A DNA stretch of 64,000 nt, from the NCBI RefSeq assembly GCF_016086655.4, contig NC_052138.2, forward strand, positions 36,963,403-37,027,402, written 5' to 3'. Source of the stretch: Lepeophtheirus salmonis. Lineage: Eukaryota; Arthropoda; Copepoda; Siphonostomatoida; Caligidae. Both the position numbers and the translations under genes were made by a program. The notes under the pieces are model-generated. The model saw nothing but the letters and a program-made list of their open reading frames with translations, made no database searches and was not told the DNA's origin. Positions 45,916 through 58,330 of this stretch are shown here, one piece after another (within the stretch, counting starts at the first letter, position 1; every line of letters begins with the position of its first letter).

Positions 45916-48217
45916 TATTTAAAGTAAATAAATACACTAAAATTTTCTTTTTATCTTGATTTTTTACAGATTGTTTTTATATTTATACAACATATATATT
46001 ATTTATGTTACCTAAACTAATAAATGGATAGGTAAAATAGACTCAGTTCTTGAGTTCCATTTATATATTCATATAAATGTACGAGTATATTCAAAACTCA
46101 TTTAAAAAAAAGGGTTATGAACAATAATTAGACTGTATAATATTCTCAATTAAGGCTATTCCCATTAAGGAAAACGAGACTTATGTAAACGAACTAGAGT
46201 TGGTATAAAAAAAGCAATTTATACGTACACCATGCTAGGAGTACTTTGAAAATAATTCAAAGACTCCCATTATATTAAATTATAATAAATATTATGTGTT
46301 AAGGGAAGAGCTTTATTAAATAACAAAGATGACTAAAGTAAAATAATTTCAATAATAGAAATGAACGTAACGTCAATAAATTGTTTCCACTAACGTTAAT
46401 AAACTGTATCTACTACAGTCAATAAAGTATTTCCACTAATATTACACATTGTAATACAAACCAAATCCACACCATCCTAGGCCCTTGAATTTATTTATCA
46501 CTAAAAGTAGTATTGGTATTTTTAGGAGTTATTACCCATGAAAAGTAGCCCTTTTAACTACTTTTTTCGTTTCCACTCTTCCTCCAAAAAAATTAAATTC
46601 CATATTTATTGTGAAAAATATATATATATATAAATACATTTTCCATATTTAAGAAATAAAAACTATCATTCGGTTAAATTTATAGGCTACAATATATATT
46701 AATACGAATTTATTATATTTTAATAGCAAATTTTGAGTATTGGGCTTCGATATGTAATAAAGGTAAATTTTGAAGATATTTTTATAATGTTTTAAGTCCT
46801 TATAATTGTCAATCTTATATTGAGACTCAAAGAAACACAAGTATTTCACAATTTTTTGTAACGAAAGTAGTGGTTTTATTTTCATATATTATCATATGAA
46901 GCTTATCAACTTACAGAGACTACCTCAATCACAGACCTTTCCCTCTCATAATTTAGAGTACCCCTTCTTTTATAAAGGTCTGGCAACAGGCCTGTATTGA
47001 TAAGGTGATCTAAAGCTTTAAAAAAAAAGTAGTGAAACGCACATGTTAGCTTGAGGAGATACATAGTTGAGGTGATATTTTTTTTCTCCTATGTTGGTTT
47101 TAATCATTTCAACTCATGACGTGTCCAATGTTTTGTCCCTTTCGTATAATTTACCTTGTTAATTCACTTAAAAGAGTGAATTCAAGGAGGCTGGATAGTC
47201 AGCTATAGAATAATATTTCAAACTCCTAGTGAACTTAAAGAAAGTGTCACTATATAAACACCAATTCGGAACTTAGTTTCAGGTTTATGAAGAAGAAAAT
47301 ATCATCTCTGTGGGAGAACTTAAGATTGGCTACGGAGGAATCAATAACTGGATCATCCAGTCAATAGTAGAAGTTTCCGATTGAGACCTGATTGATAAAA
47401 TATTTGGCTCACATATTCCATGACAATTTAAACGGTCAAATTTAAGAAATCAAAGATTTCTTCATTCGAAGAAAGATAAAAACGTTGCATACTAAATTAG
47501 TGAAGTGATTTCCTCTATATGTCCTGTAATCATTCATGCCAACTCCTAAACAACTTGTCTGCAAAAATGGTTCCGATATGGACTTACAAACTACTCAATT
47601 AGGAACAAATCTAATAAAGAAAACTACTACTTCTGTAACACTTTAGTATAATGCTTAATTCAACCTTTTTACAATTGTCAAAAAGGGAATCTGTTGATAA
47701 AAACAATTGGTAATCTCATCCCATCAAAGTATGAAAATAAACTTTTGCTAACAGAGTGGCTGGTTGCGCCCTCTATTGAAGGAAAAGTCAAATACAAAGT
47801 AGAGGCAACACTTGCTAAAATTATTTATCTAATTTGCAATTGTATATCTAAAGAAATCAACATTCCAGTTGGACTGGAGGATATGCTTGTGGGGTTGTAA
47901 ACTCTATAGACTAATGATTTATATTTTAAACCATTTCATTTACGGCTTACAACAAGACATAGAAAATGTTTTTCCGTTTTACTAAATTGATAGTTTTTTA
48001 ACCTAATTCTAAATTATATTAATCATTTTTAATAGTTTTATATGAGTTAAGTTCTTTTTTATAAAATAGTAAGATGGTTGTATTGTCACTTCGACCACTA
48101 CCGTGTAAAAATATTGTTCATGCAATTTCCTCATAGTACCTAATAGTGTTTTTGTCTTTTTGTCAACCTCATTCAAAGTGTAATTTTTGCACAGAGTAAT
48201 TGTACAACAGTCTTATA
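45916..48217. other. no gene supported
   Basis: Besides the 23-bp triplet at 46371-46439 I see a 68-codon frame at 47694-47900 with protein-like content (NLIPSKYENKLLLTEWLVAP) but no known motif. AT-rich. Confidence 0.4.
46371..46439. repeat. 23-bp tandem triplication
   Basis: Three units, 46371-46393, 46394-46416 and 46417-46439, each of the form cgtcaataaa-tgtttccact-aa with a few substitutions. The moderate divergence indicates an old array. Confidence 0.85.
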
Positions 48218-48688
48218 CCATGTGGTCCATAGAAATCTGAGCACGCTCTAATTCAATAATGAATCAATGTTGGAGTTATTGAAAATTATTCATTAATGAA
48301 ATGAAATGAAAATGAAAGAAATTTGAAGGAATCTTTAGAACTCTTTTTCAACACTTTTGACCCCACTACAGCCCTGATGACAACCGACTTGACATACACT
48401 CAAAAAGACCCTGTATTGCCTGTTATCAAAACACCGCGAGCCTCTAAGTCACTATTAGCGAGCACTGGGACGCCATGGCCGGTGAATGCATTTGCAGCGG
48501 GTACCAGTCCTTCCGTCACCGCCTGAAAGCCATCATTACCGCCAAGGACAGCTACATTAATGATTAAGGGAGCTCCGACAAATATCTATTTGTAGTATTA
48601 ATTTTGTTGAAATTCTATAGTTAATTAATACATTACATTTTGTTGAATTTTAAAACTCAAAGGTTTTCGATATTAATGGACCACTTTG
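48218..48688 (+). mobile_element. family A copy 7, deletion form of 471 bp with both ends
   Basis: Both inverted repeats are present beside TA (ccatgtggtccatagaaatc; aatggaccactttg). Almost the whole N-terminal half is deleted: the 5' end passes after about 100 bp to 'tctttttcaacacttttgac'. The C-terminal block reads ICSGYQSFRHRLKAIITAKD then SYIND and TAA at about 48490-48570, which is well preserved. Confidence 0.85.
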
Positions 48689-49868
48689 TAATTGATATTA
48701 TAAATGCCTGGGAATATGGGGATTTTCACTAATACCAATAATTGTAATGCATAAGGATCGTCATTGATACATTAACCTCTTTCTTTATATTGATAAATAA
48801 CGTCCCTCCTGGGGAGAAATGTCTAACAGTGTTCATAAAAACTTTGTGTGTGTTGTATCCAATGGGAGTGAGATGATTTTTGTTTGTCATAGACATCTAA
48901 TAAAGGACATTTATGATGCTTTCCTTAATATAATATGTACCTAGCTGATATTATTTATGTCATAATAACTGAGTAAATCATGGATTGGTAATTGACCCAT
49001 TTCTTTTGGTAAATAACATTCCTCCATCCAATTCGTTTTACTTATTCTACTGAAATAATGTGGGTACTTATCTATTTAGTTTAATTGAAATACATATTAA
49101 TCCTCCGTTAGTTAATTGGAATAATAAGAACCCGAGGTTGATAAGAATGTTTTCTTTTATTCTGTTGAGTCTACATTTTTTTCTGATTTTTTCATTAAAT
49201 CTGATCCAATGATATTCTTTATTTGTTTTGATAATGTTTTGTTTAGGAATTATTCGCGAATTGAACAATTTTTTTCCCAGTTTTAGTGTATATAATTAAC
49301 TGTTTTTCTTAAAGAGCGTTTCTCCTATTCCCTTTTGAAGATTATTTTACGAGAGGAAATGTAATAATATATCAGCAAATATTTCATATAATACACGCAA
49401 CAACTACATACCAAAACTGACTTGCAAAATTAGCATTCACTATTAAATATTTAATTTTATGAAATATTCTTGAGCCAAAGTCAAGTTCTTAATATTATTT
49501 TAAAATAATCATTATTTTTTTAAATATCATAGAAGTATATGTAGCTTTTTTAATTGTATTTACGTTTGCAAAATGAATAAATTAAATAAAACTTATAGGC
49601 TATCAACTTGGAATGATGTAATTATTATGATAGTTCATAAGCAATATCATATCATTAAAGAAGTTTTATTTTGGGGATATCTTTTTTTTATTAGGATCAT
49701 TAACCACGTTATAAAGGGATGTTGATTAACGGAGGGTTAACACATTTTTTAAATAGAAAAATAACAAAAATCAATATATATTTAGAGGTACCATAATGGA
49801 CTTTAAGTTTCTATATTTAACTCATTTTTGGATAAAGCTGACATATTTTCTTAAAAATTTACTAAATA
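48689..49868. other. no gene seen
   Basis: AT-rich, no motifs in 1.2 kb. Confidence 0.5.
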
Positions 49869-50747
49869 TCGGGTGGTCTATTGAAATTTGCAAACTTACT
49901 ACTTCAATAATAAATTAAGGCTGAGTCATTGAAATTAATTCATATTTCCATATATTAAATCATACAAAAATAGTTACCAAAAAAAAAAAAAACCTGAGCT
50001 CTCAAGCTTACGTACAAGTCGAGAAAATGACAGTTGAACGTCACCGACGAATTTACATTCCCACACTCCAAGCAGTTAGACATCCCAAGGACCAACGATT
50101 ATCCCGTCAGCAAGTCCGAAAAGTTGGAGAGGAATAAGGACTTAGTCAAAAAGGCAAGACTGGACATGGATGAGTTAAAGAAAAAAGACCAGGACAATCC
50201 CCTCAGCTCCATGAGGGCCCATGCAGGAGATATCGGGCTTTCACACCAGACTACCCAGAGAGCTATAAAAAAAGTGGGCAGAAAGAGCCCTGTGAAGGTG
50301 GAGGCATAACTTTTGACACCCGCAGGTAAAGAAACCCATCTCCTCCGCTACAAAACTCTTTTGATTGAGTTTTTGGAGCTCTTTTGAACTCTTATTATCA
50401 CTTTTGGTTCTCCAAAAGCCCTGATGCCCACTTCCTCGACTAAACCTTTTGGGTGCATTTTCAGGGGAAGGCCTTCAGTGTCTGTCATCCAAACACAAGG
50501 TCTTGAAAGCAACTGACAACCAGCAATAGGACACCATTACAGAGGACTATATCTGAAGCGGGTGTCAGGCCTTCCCCTGCCGCCGGGAACCCATCATTGT
50601 TGCTAAGTGTGGATACATTCATGATTAATAGAGATTAGTCACATACATATCTGTTTATAGTTTTAATTTTGTTGAAATTCCATTGTTAATTAATAAATTA
50701 TCTCTGGTTGAATTTTATAATTCAAAGTGTTCAGATTTTAGCGCTTA
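49869..50747 (+). mobile_element. family A copy 8, longest copy, about 880 bp
   Basis: The 5' inverted repeat tcgggtggtctattgaaatt lies beside TA; the 3' one is degenerate (gtgttcagattttagcgctt). After the 5' untranslated part, ATG at 50026 starts MTVER before a frame change; the long open frame (to 50309) reads FPHSKQLDIPRTNDYPVSKS, EKLERNKDLVKKARLDMDEL and GDIGLSHQTTQRAIKKVGRK, a helix-turn-helix region. The internal-deletion junction follows (aaagaaacccatctcctccg, then actcttttga) and leads to PDAHFLD, a stop, TFWVHFQGKAFSVCHPNT and the C-terminal remnants. Catalytic core absent, so non-autonomous. Confidence 0.9.
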
Positions 50748-52104
50748 CAATGAAATACATATTTAAGATGAGGATTTCATTTAGAGAAAATATACTTATA
50801 ACCAGAGGTGTTGATAGATTTCATTATTTAAGAGTTTCCCCAAAAAATTATTAACAGCGTAATACAATAAATTATATATATCTACTTAAAAATTTATATT
50901 TTCTGACAGAATTGGAAGAATGGATAGACATTTCTCTTATTTTTTGGCTATTATTATTTTTTAATCAGGGCTCAACTAAGTTAAGTATTATCATCAGTCT
51001 ATTTTGTATATATGCAATTTTTTTTATTGAGAGTAAATATCTTTTCCTGCATTCCTGGTCATTCGACATCAAATTGCCTTAACAATAACCCTTTTCTAAC
51101 TTCGAATAAATACAACATATGGAAAAATACAATCGTTTGTTTTGTAAATGTTGTCTATTAAATGTATATGACATTTTTTAATTTGACCTTATTTATTAAA
51201 ATATTGATATAAGTGTTAATAATTAAAAAATCTAAAAATACGCTAGATGAGTAATATAATCATATAATACAAGTCAACAAATGTTTCCCCTTGGATTACG
51301 ATGGTACGTTCCTAATTACTTTTTCATTGATAAAAATTACGATAATCTTTATAGGCAATTTTATGTTTAGTTTGTCATCACAGAACAACCTTATATTTAA
51401 TATCAATAAGCATTGATAGCTTAATACAAATAGAAATAATTAATTTTTGGATTTTTCTTAAATCTACGACAAACTATGATTTTTGTAGTTTAGATAAACA
51501 ATGACGATTTTATCAGTATATTAGTTTATCTGGGTCAATATTTGACCATTTTTCGGAACCAAAAAACCCCTCAGCCATTGATAATATTATTAATTTAATG
51601 TATTGGTCTAAATAAATTGGGAAAATCTTAAAAGGCTTCTAATTAAGAAACAAATCATAATTGTTTATATATTTGATTGCTACATTCATTGACATTAAAT
51701 TATTTAAAATGAGATACTCCTTTCTTGGTATTATCACACGGCACCGGAAGCATTAGCAGGCCAGGGCGAACCTCGTGAAGATCTTATTCGGAGCATTGTC
51801 ATTTGATACTTGATAAACCTCAACCTTCAACCAGAGATGGAAGTGTCAAGGGTTTCATGTCCAGGTAAGGGTTGCAGGTTAAAAATCCCATCCTAAAAGA
51901 AAGGAAATTTTGTAGCTAAGACATCCTTTACTTTTTTGGCCTTATGGGCGGCTGCAATGACTTATTGGAAGGTCTTCCTTGGGCTACTCCATCTCTTTAC
52001 TAAAATCCTTTGACTTGAATTCAGTAAGGTTTGTTGTGTAATTAAAAAATGTTTCACTTGATATTTTGTTGATGTAAATGTCTTTGAAAAACTAACCAAA
52101 CTTC
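50748..52104. other. no gene seen
   Basis: AT-rich. A GC-richer patch at 51735-51885 just upstream of the family C transposase could be part of that element or of another repeat; I recognise nothing in it. Confidence 0.4.
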
Positions 52105-52305
52105 GAGGAGGCAAAGACAGGGAAGAAAAAAGACCTCTAGGCTTACCAATGCTATCAGAGAGAAGATGACTACATGTCAAAGGAAACAGTCAGATGAATT
52201 GTTGGGAAGGACCTTGGTATGAAACATTTCAAAATAGTAAAAAAAAAAAAATCCCTCTCATTTAATGACATCAAGAAAAAGAGGATTAAAGGATGCAAAG
52301 TGACA
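52105..52305 (+). mobile_element. Tc1/mariner-like transposase N-terminal fragment, family C
   Basis: In changing frames the plus strand reads TSRLTNAIREKM, then MSKETVR, a stop, IVGKDLGMKHFKIVKKKKSL and SFNDIKKKRIKGCKV. This is the second helix-turn-helix and the following linker of Tc1/mariner-like transposases (SKRTVRRIVKEDLGMKPFKI, then KKKRLERCK). An A13 run interrupts the frame region at 52239-52251. It differs from families A and B. No catalytic domain follows. Confidence 0.65.
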
Positions 52306-53236
52306 TGCAGGTCTCCCTTGGATTGCAATTATCTTCTCTGACTTATATTTAGTATTTATATAATATAATAGTTATCAGTGTTAGTAAAAATACATTTAAG
52401 GTAAGGAAATTAAAATTTAAAAAAAAATATATATATATATACTAATAATAACAAAAGAAACCCTAAACGTAGATATTATTTATTTAAAAATATAAATATG
52501 TCACACACACACAAAATAAATAATTAACTAAAAATTGCTTGATATCAGCTTCACTTCCCTAAAGAAAGCATAGAGCTTATAAAATTACCAAAATTAGACA
52601 ATCTATAAAAACTGTACTTGAAAAACCTTATATTGGCTTTGGGAGGCTATTGGTATTATGATCAGAGAGCCTTTGTTCAGTATCCTGGATGAGGGAAACC
52701 ATTGTATGTTTCTGATTCAAATTCGGCGGAGGGTATCAACATCCTTAATTATACGTCTATGATATAGAGTAAACGACTCAAACTCATTTTTACCTTTTCC
52801 AGGGGATTAATCAAATAGTTTTCAGGAAGTAGTCCAAATATCAGATCTATACATGAATATCGATATTGATCAAAACAGATCAATAGGTAAATAATGTAAA
52901 TTCATTCATTTAGTGGAGAAAAGACACTTAATATAATATTCTGTACAATTTTGCCATACGTCTTTGTGTCACTTTTTATCAAAAATAAAGTGTATAATTT
53001 TCATGAATGAAATAAAATATAAACTTTTTTTGTGTGTCGCCAATGCCCAATATGAATTTTTTTTATTTAATTGAAACTTTGAGATTCAAAAAGAAAAGGA
53101 CACTTATCAAAAATGCAATTACATGACCCTCCTAAAAATTAAATTTGTAAGAGCAAATGATTTGTTAAATGGTGATCTAATTGTTGAGAAATAGATTGGT
53201 ATATACATTAGCCTGAAATAAATCTGTATTTAATAT
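52306..53236. other. no gene seen
   Basis: (TA)n run near 52428-52441; otherwise AT-rich. Confidence 0.45.
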
Positions 53237-53480
53237 CCCCACCCTGTACATCTGATAACAGAACTTTAAGTAGAGTTTGTTGTATAGGCACATCTTGAAT
53301 GAAGTTTTTTTTATTTTATGAAATAACAATTAACCAGTTTGTTATAGCATTTGTTCAATTTTTAAAACTTAAACTTATGGGTATTTTTGGTGAGTAATCA
53401 TTTGTCATACAAAGTTTGTTTTTATAAAACAGCAATTATCCAGTTTGTGTTAGAGCATTTACTGAATTAATTTTGAATTT
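53237..53480. repeat. element end (ccccaccctgta) and diverged tandem duplication
   Basis: ccccaccctgta at 53237-53248 equals the end of the element at 25018-25428. Just downstream, two copies of a block of about 110 bp begin near 53317 and 53428 (acaattaaccagtttgttat versus gcaattatccagtttgtgtt). The two parts may be related to the same element family. No coding sequence. Confidence 0.5.
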
Positions 53481-53612
53481 CAATCATATGGCAACCAAAT
53501 TAGAAGACTTAAATGTCGTTTTCATATCTGCCAATGTCAAAATCTTTAACCCTATTGCACCATATTAACATCACCATTCCAGACATACTATTTATTGAGC
53601 CATTGAGCTTTA

Positions 53613-54408
53613 AGGGGGCCGTCAATTGAAATTCAATAATTTATGAAGGTTAAGTGATTGAAATGAATTGATATTTTGATGTATTAAAACGTAAATAATT
53701 AGCTTAAAAACCTGACCTCTATAAGTTACGTACAAGTCCAGAAAATTATTCCAATTGTCAACTGTACACTCCTAGCAGTTTAGGACCAGCGTCTAAGCTG
53801 CGCTGTCAGCAAGTCCAAAACGTTGTAGAGGAAGAAGAGCTCTGTCAAAAATACCCAACTGGACCCAGAGAAAAGAAAAAAACTCGAGCTAATTCACTAA
53901 AGTCCATGGGGACCCATGAAAGAGATCTCGGAGTTTCACACCAGATAGTCTGGAGAGCTATCAAAAAAAGTTGATGGAAAGTGCCTTGTGAGGTTGGGCA
54001 GGGTACTTTTGACACCAGCAATAAACCAAACTGTTGCAAGACTTTTTAAGTCCTTTTGGACTCTATTTTGATACATTTGGTACTCCGAATGCCCTGATAT
54101 CTAACCTCTTTACTGCACCTTAGGATTCATGTATAGGGGAAGGCCTGTAGTGTCCGTCATCCAAACACTGAGGCCTCAAAGCCACCGTAAGCGAGCAACG
54201 GAACGCCATGTTAGAAGACTGCACAACCAGGTGGTGCCAGACCTTCCTCCGCTTGGATGTCATCATTGCTGCTAAGGGTGGCTACATAAATGATTAAGAG
54301 AGCTCCAACACACTTCTATTTATTATATTAACTTTGTTGAAATTAATCAATTATATATTGTTGATGTTTAAAATTCAAAGTATTCAGATTTTAATGGACC
54401 ACTTGGTT
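53613..54408 (+). mobile_element. family A copy 9, about 796 bp
   Basis: The 5' end (agggggccgtcaattgaaat) follows TA at 53611-53612. The 3' end (attttaatggaccacttggt) is near 54408. The helix-turn-helix region and the deletion junction are present (cagcaataaaccaaactgtt passing to gactttttaagtccttttgg). The C-terminal part ends with 'ggtggctacataaatgatta'. Many frameshifts. The tail faces copy 10, which lies in the opposite orientation 274 bp further on. Confidence 0.87.
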
Positions 54409-54682
54409 GTGTGCCCCAAAATACTTATCATCTTATAATAAAATTGTGAAAAAATAGATTAATAATACGATTATAGCGACCCTCAAAGGAATTTTTCGTT
54501 ATTGCATTATCCTTTTCACGAAAATGGCTGTAAATTCTTCATTATAATTTATTTATCTGATTTTTTGGTTTCAAAATGTACAAATTTGAATGACAAAACT
54601 TTATAAGTTTTAGGGAATGATATGCAGGACTAAACTGGATCAGATCAAGGCTGAACTTGACATAACTAATTGCCATACATTA

Positions 54683-55424
54683 CCGAGTGGGCCATGAAAA
54701 TATCAAAACTTTGAATTATAAAACCCAAAAAATCTAATTTATAAATAAAAAATTTAATTTCGAGTGTCTTAGCTCTCTAAGTAATTAATGAAAACGCCCA
54801 GGCCGCAGATGTATAATCTTTCATTGCGTCCCAGAACTGGCTGAAAATGGCTTTGAGGGCCGAGGTGTTTGGATGACAGACATTGCAGGCCTTCCCTCGA
54901 CATATAACCTATAGTTTCAAAGGGGTTGACATCAAGGCTGTAGGGGGGGGGGGGACAAAAAAGAGTATTGCAGCGGAGGAGTTTCTTTCATTGCTGGTCT
55001 CAAAAGTGGCCTCTCCAACCTCACAAAGATATTTCCATCCACATTTTTGATAGCTTGATGGACAACCTGGTGAGAAACTCCGATATATTTTGCATGGACC
55101 CTCAGCCTGAGCTGTTTTCTCTAACTCCTTCAAGTCCAGTTTGACCTTTTTGACAGAGCGTTCTTTCTCTACGACGTTTTGGATTTGAAGACGGCGTAGA
55201 TGGGTTCTAGAGACACTCAAATGCTTGGAGTGTACCATTGGAAATTTACCAATCATGTTCAAGTGTCATTTTCTCTGCTTGTTCGTAAGACAGAGAGATC
55301 ATGTTTGCTTTGTTTTGTTACCATTGCTAATCCTTTAATATATCGAAATATGAATTAATTTCAATCACTCAAACTTAATTAATCATTGAATAAGTAAGTG
55401 TTATAATTTGAATGGATCACCTGG
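54683..55424 (-). mobile_element. family A copy 10, 742 bp, inverted relative to copy 9
   Basis: The 3' inverted repeat starts beside TA (ccgagtgggccatgaaaata) and the 5' one ends near 55424 (tttgaatggatcacctgg). The minus strand has the best N-terminal frame of the family: MIGKFPMVHSKHLSVSRTHL, RRLQIQNVVEKERSVKKVKL and DLKELEKTAQAEG, followed by frameshifts. A G12 run at 54943-54954 marks the degraded deletion junction. The C-terminal block is eroded and the catalytic core is absent. Confidence 0.88.
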
Positions 55425-56309
55425 TATAAAAAAGGAAGTTATGTTCTCAATCCCTGTTGGTATGTTTGACTATCTATATGTATATATCCTAATATTTGTG
55501 TAATATGATAATAGACAATAAAAAGAATAGTCCTGATGTCAATGTCCTATAAATCCCTGGGTTATATGATTATATGTAGAAGAAAAACATAATGCATTCG
55601 TTCGAAAAACAACTTATAAATCTTACAATACCTTTACACCTAACATAGTTAAATGATGGATAGTGTACATTTGTATTATTGTATAGAATATACAACAATG
55701 CATATTTAATGTTAATAAATAAGTCATTGATCCGACGACCTCTGTTTCAAATAAGAAAAGGGACTAACAACAATTTGGTCTTAAACACAAAAGCAAGTAA
55801 GTTCATGTCATTGTAGGGTAGACCAAGGAAATTATCCAGTGGATGTTCAACTTCAAATTTTAATACAACACAACCACATTTGTCCTATAGTGTGCTAATC
55901 CGTTTGAAAATTAATAGTTTTTCTACAGCTTATATTTGAATGCGATTCACAAATTGTTGCATCAAACCCCGTTGCCAATGCAATTAAAAATAAATCAAAT
56001 GAGAGTAAAAATTATTTTATAAACATTATAATTATATACTTTTCAGGATTAGGATTTGTTAAATCCCAATGTATTTTAGTAAATTCAGATAAAATTAGAT
56101 TTATATTATAGATTGGAGAAATTCGGTCTTAATAAACTTTGATAAAACTCTATATTCAAAACCGGTAAGATGCATCTTACATAATAGCAATAAACATATA
56201 TATTGCACAAATTATCAAACATTTTATCTTTTAATTTTGGAGTAACGTGAATGGGAATCATGTATTGGAGCATAAATCATCATTATGCACATTATTATTT
56301 TTATTTTGC
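55425..56309. other. no gene seen
   Basis: AT-rich without recognised features. Confidence 0.45.
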
Positions 56310-56450
56310 AAAGTTTTCATTCGGCAAAATGGTCCCTCAGCTAACTGTTTATTCGATAAACTGCCCGCTCGGAAAAGTATTCATTTGTCAAATTGTCCGT
56401 GCGGCAAAGATGCTTTTGGAAATAAGTTTTTCGGCAATGTACCCTAGAAC
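56310..56450. repeat. degenerate minisatellite of ttcggcaaa-type units
   Basis: About 140 bp are made of variants of ttcggcaaaatg and tgcccgctcgg alternating every 10-12 bp (ttcattcggcaaaatggtcc, ttcgataaactgcccgctcg, tgcggcaaagatg, tttttcggcaatg). The overlapping open frames here are by-products of the repeat. Confidence 0.75.
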
Positions 56451-57935
56451 CGTTTATGATACACATCAGAGAGTATTTCCATATATTATTTATATACATT
56501 CAGTGCGCCCCTTGACTGTTTATCATACATTCATAAAGACAAATATGGGCACGTTGATTAATTAATATAGATTGTATAATATTACTGAACGTTTCAATTC
56601 CTTTGTTCCCAGTGTTGCATAAATAAAAGATCTCAAATAGTCATGTAATTGACAATTGAAGATTTACTTAAAATAAATAATTGTAGATTGCCTAACCCAG
56701 TTGTTATCTAACACTTTTGTACTGTTTTGTTTACTCATATTAGGTGAATTTTCATTATTGATAAACCTCAGGTATATTACTGTAATTTATAATGGTAATA
56801 TTTTTATTTATTTTTGCAGTAAGTATAAAATAACAAAGATTTCTTAAATGCAAATCAGGACATTTTCAATGGGGCAGTAAAATAATTAAATATGATCATT
56901 TTGGAATAAAAAAACATGCAAAAGTACTTTTTTTTATGTACTTTCACTAGTTTTTATTAGATAAATGTTGCAATCAAAGAAATGTGTGACATCAACACCC
57001 CTCCATCCACTGAGGAAGACGAAAATATCAATAAAAGTTTGAATTGATTTTTTGTACTATTATTGGTAACTTTGGTACAATAAGGATTTACAAGTTTTCA
57101 ATCCATATTCTGTTGTATTTTCCTAAAATACTACACCGGAGATTCCCAACCTGGGCACCAGGTTATCAAAACAAATATTGGAAAAAAATAAGTACAAAAT
57201 TACACTTCGGGTCTCTGCATTGGTGAAAAGTTAGGGTATTACTGGTGTAGTTCCTACTTCCAATTTATCAAGGTTGAAAAGTACGGAAGATTATAATAAA
57301 ACTAACCACGCAATCTTTTTATTTGGCTTACTTTTTTTAAATTAAATTTACAAAGGTATCAATTTGGTACTTTCAAGACAAACATAATTAGTAGAAACGG
57401 GAAAAAGTATTAAGAAGAATATGAAAATTGAATTGTTAAAAATAAATAAAGAAAGAAAAATTCTTCGTTTTTTAATATTTTTCCGCGTAATTGTGTTAAA
57501 TCAATTTTTTTTAAGTACAAAAAATCAAATCATATTTATTGAATTATTTTGGATTGATTATTTATTTAGTGTTTATCTCACTAGCTCTTTCAAACTCAGA
57601 AGGTATCTTTTGTTGAATAGCGATTTTTTGAGATTTTTAGGAAAGAAACTTACATTATTCTAATTTATAAAAAAGTTATTTCTTGTCTGTTTTGCTGAGA
57701 AAATTATGAGACACTGACGTCCCTTTAAGTTTGAAAGGAGTTTTTTATCTTTAAAAAATTAAGTGTAATGGTTCATTATTTTATACTGTATAGCGGTAGT
57801 ACCCAGCATTGGTTGGAGTAATTAGGGGCCGGCTAAAAGATCATTTTTGCATTAATAATACAGAAGAATAAATCTTTAGTGTTTCTTTTTGTCCTTCATG
57901 AGCACACTCACACGAAACTTCTTAATACTTATATT
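56451..57935. other. no gene supported
   Basis: ggagattcccaacctgggca at about 57140 resembles a hAT terminal repeat but nothing else supports it. AT-rich. Confidence 0.4.
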
Positions 57936-58330
57936 CAAAGGTGAAAGAAAATCCATTGTGGAATGGGCATGTTAAAAAAAAAGAAACCAAAAATCAGCTG
58001 TGACAAGGGAGGAAGGAAAAAGGGATATCAACAAGGACATTTGCTAGAACTACTCAGATGTCGAACCCCAATTCTACTCTGAATCCAACAATGACTTAGA
58101 ATTATAACTATATGACAAACCCTCAGGGTTCTGCTCCGTCTTTTATGAGCACACACGAACGTTCAAACAGGTTTTGAATATAATTGAATCTATTTAGGAG
58201 AGGATGTTTATTTCTCCGGAATGAAATAATAATCACAAAATACTTAGGAAAATAAAATTCATTCTTTATACTACCAAGTACAAATTAACGGGCCAGCTCA
58301 AAAACAGACCGGATTAACATTTATGCTTAT
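57936..58330. repeat. dispersed repeat R2, long form
   Basis: Same orientation as 39616-39840 and sharing its outer blocks, with an extra inner block of roughly 140 bp (about 57990-58155: tgacaagggaggaaggaaaa, then gggttctgctccgtctttta). No coding frame or terminal inverted repeat seen. Confidence 0.75.

Noticed and set aside
56247..56565. Two overlapping plus-strand frames of 66 and 104 codons
   Set aside because: Both arise from the ttcggcaaa-type minisatellite.
57128..57165. hAT-like start ggagattcccaacctgggca
   Set aside because: No partner end and no transposase block nearby.
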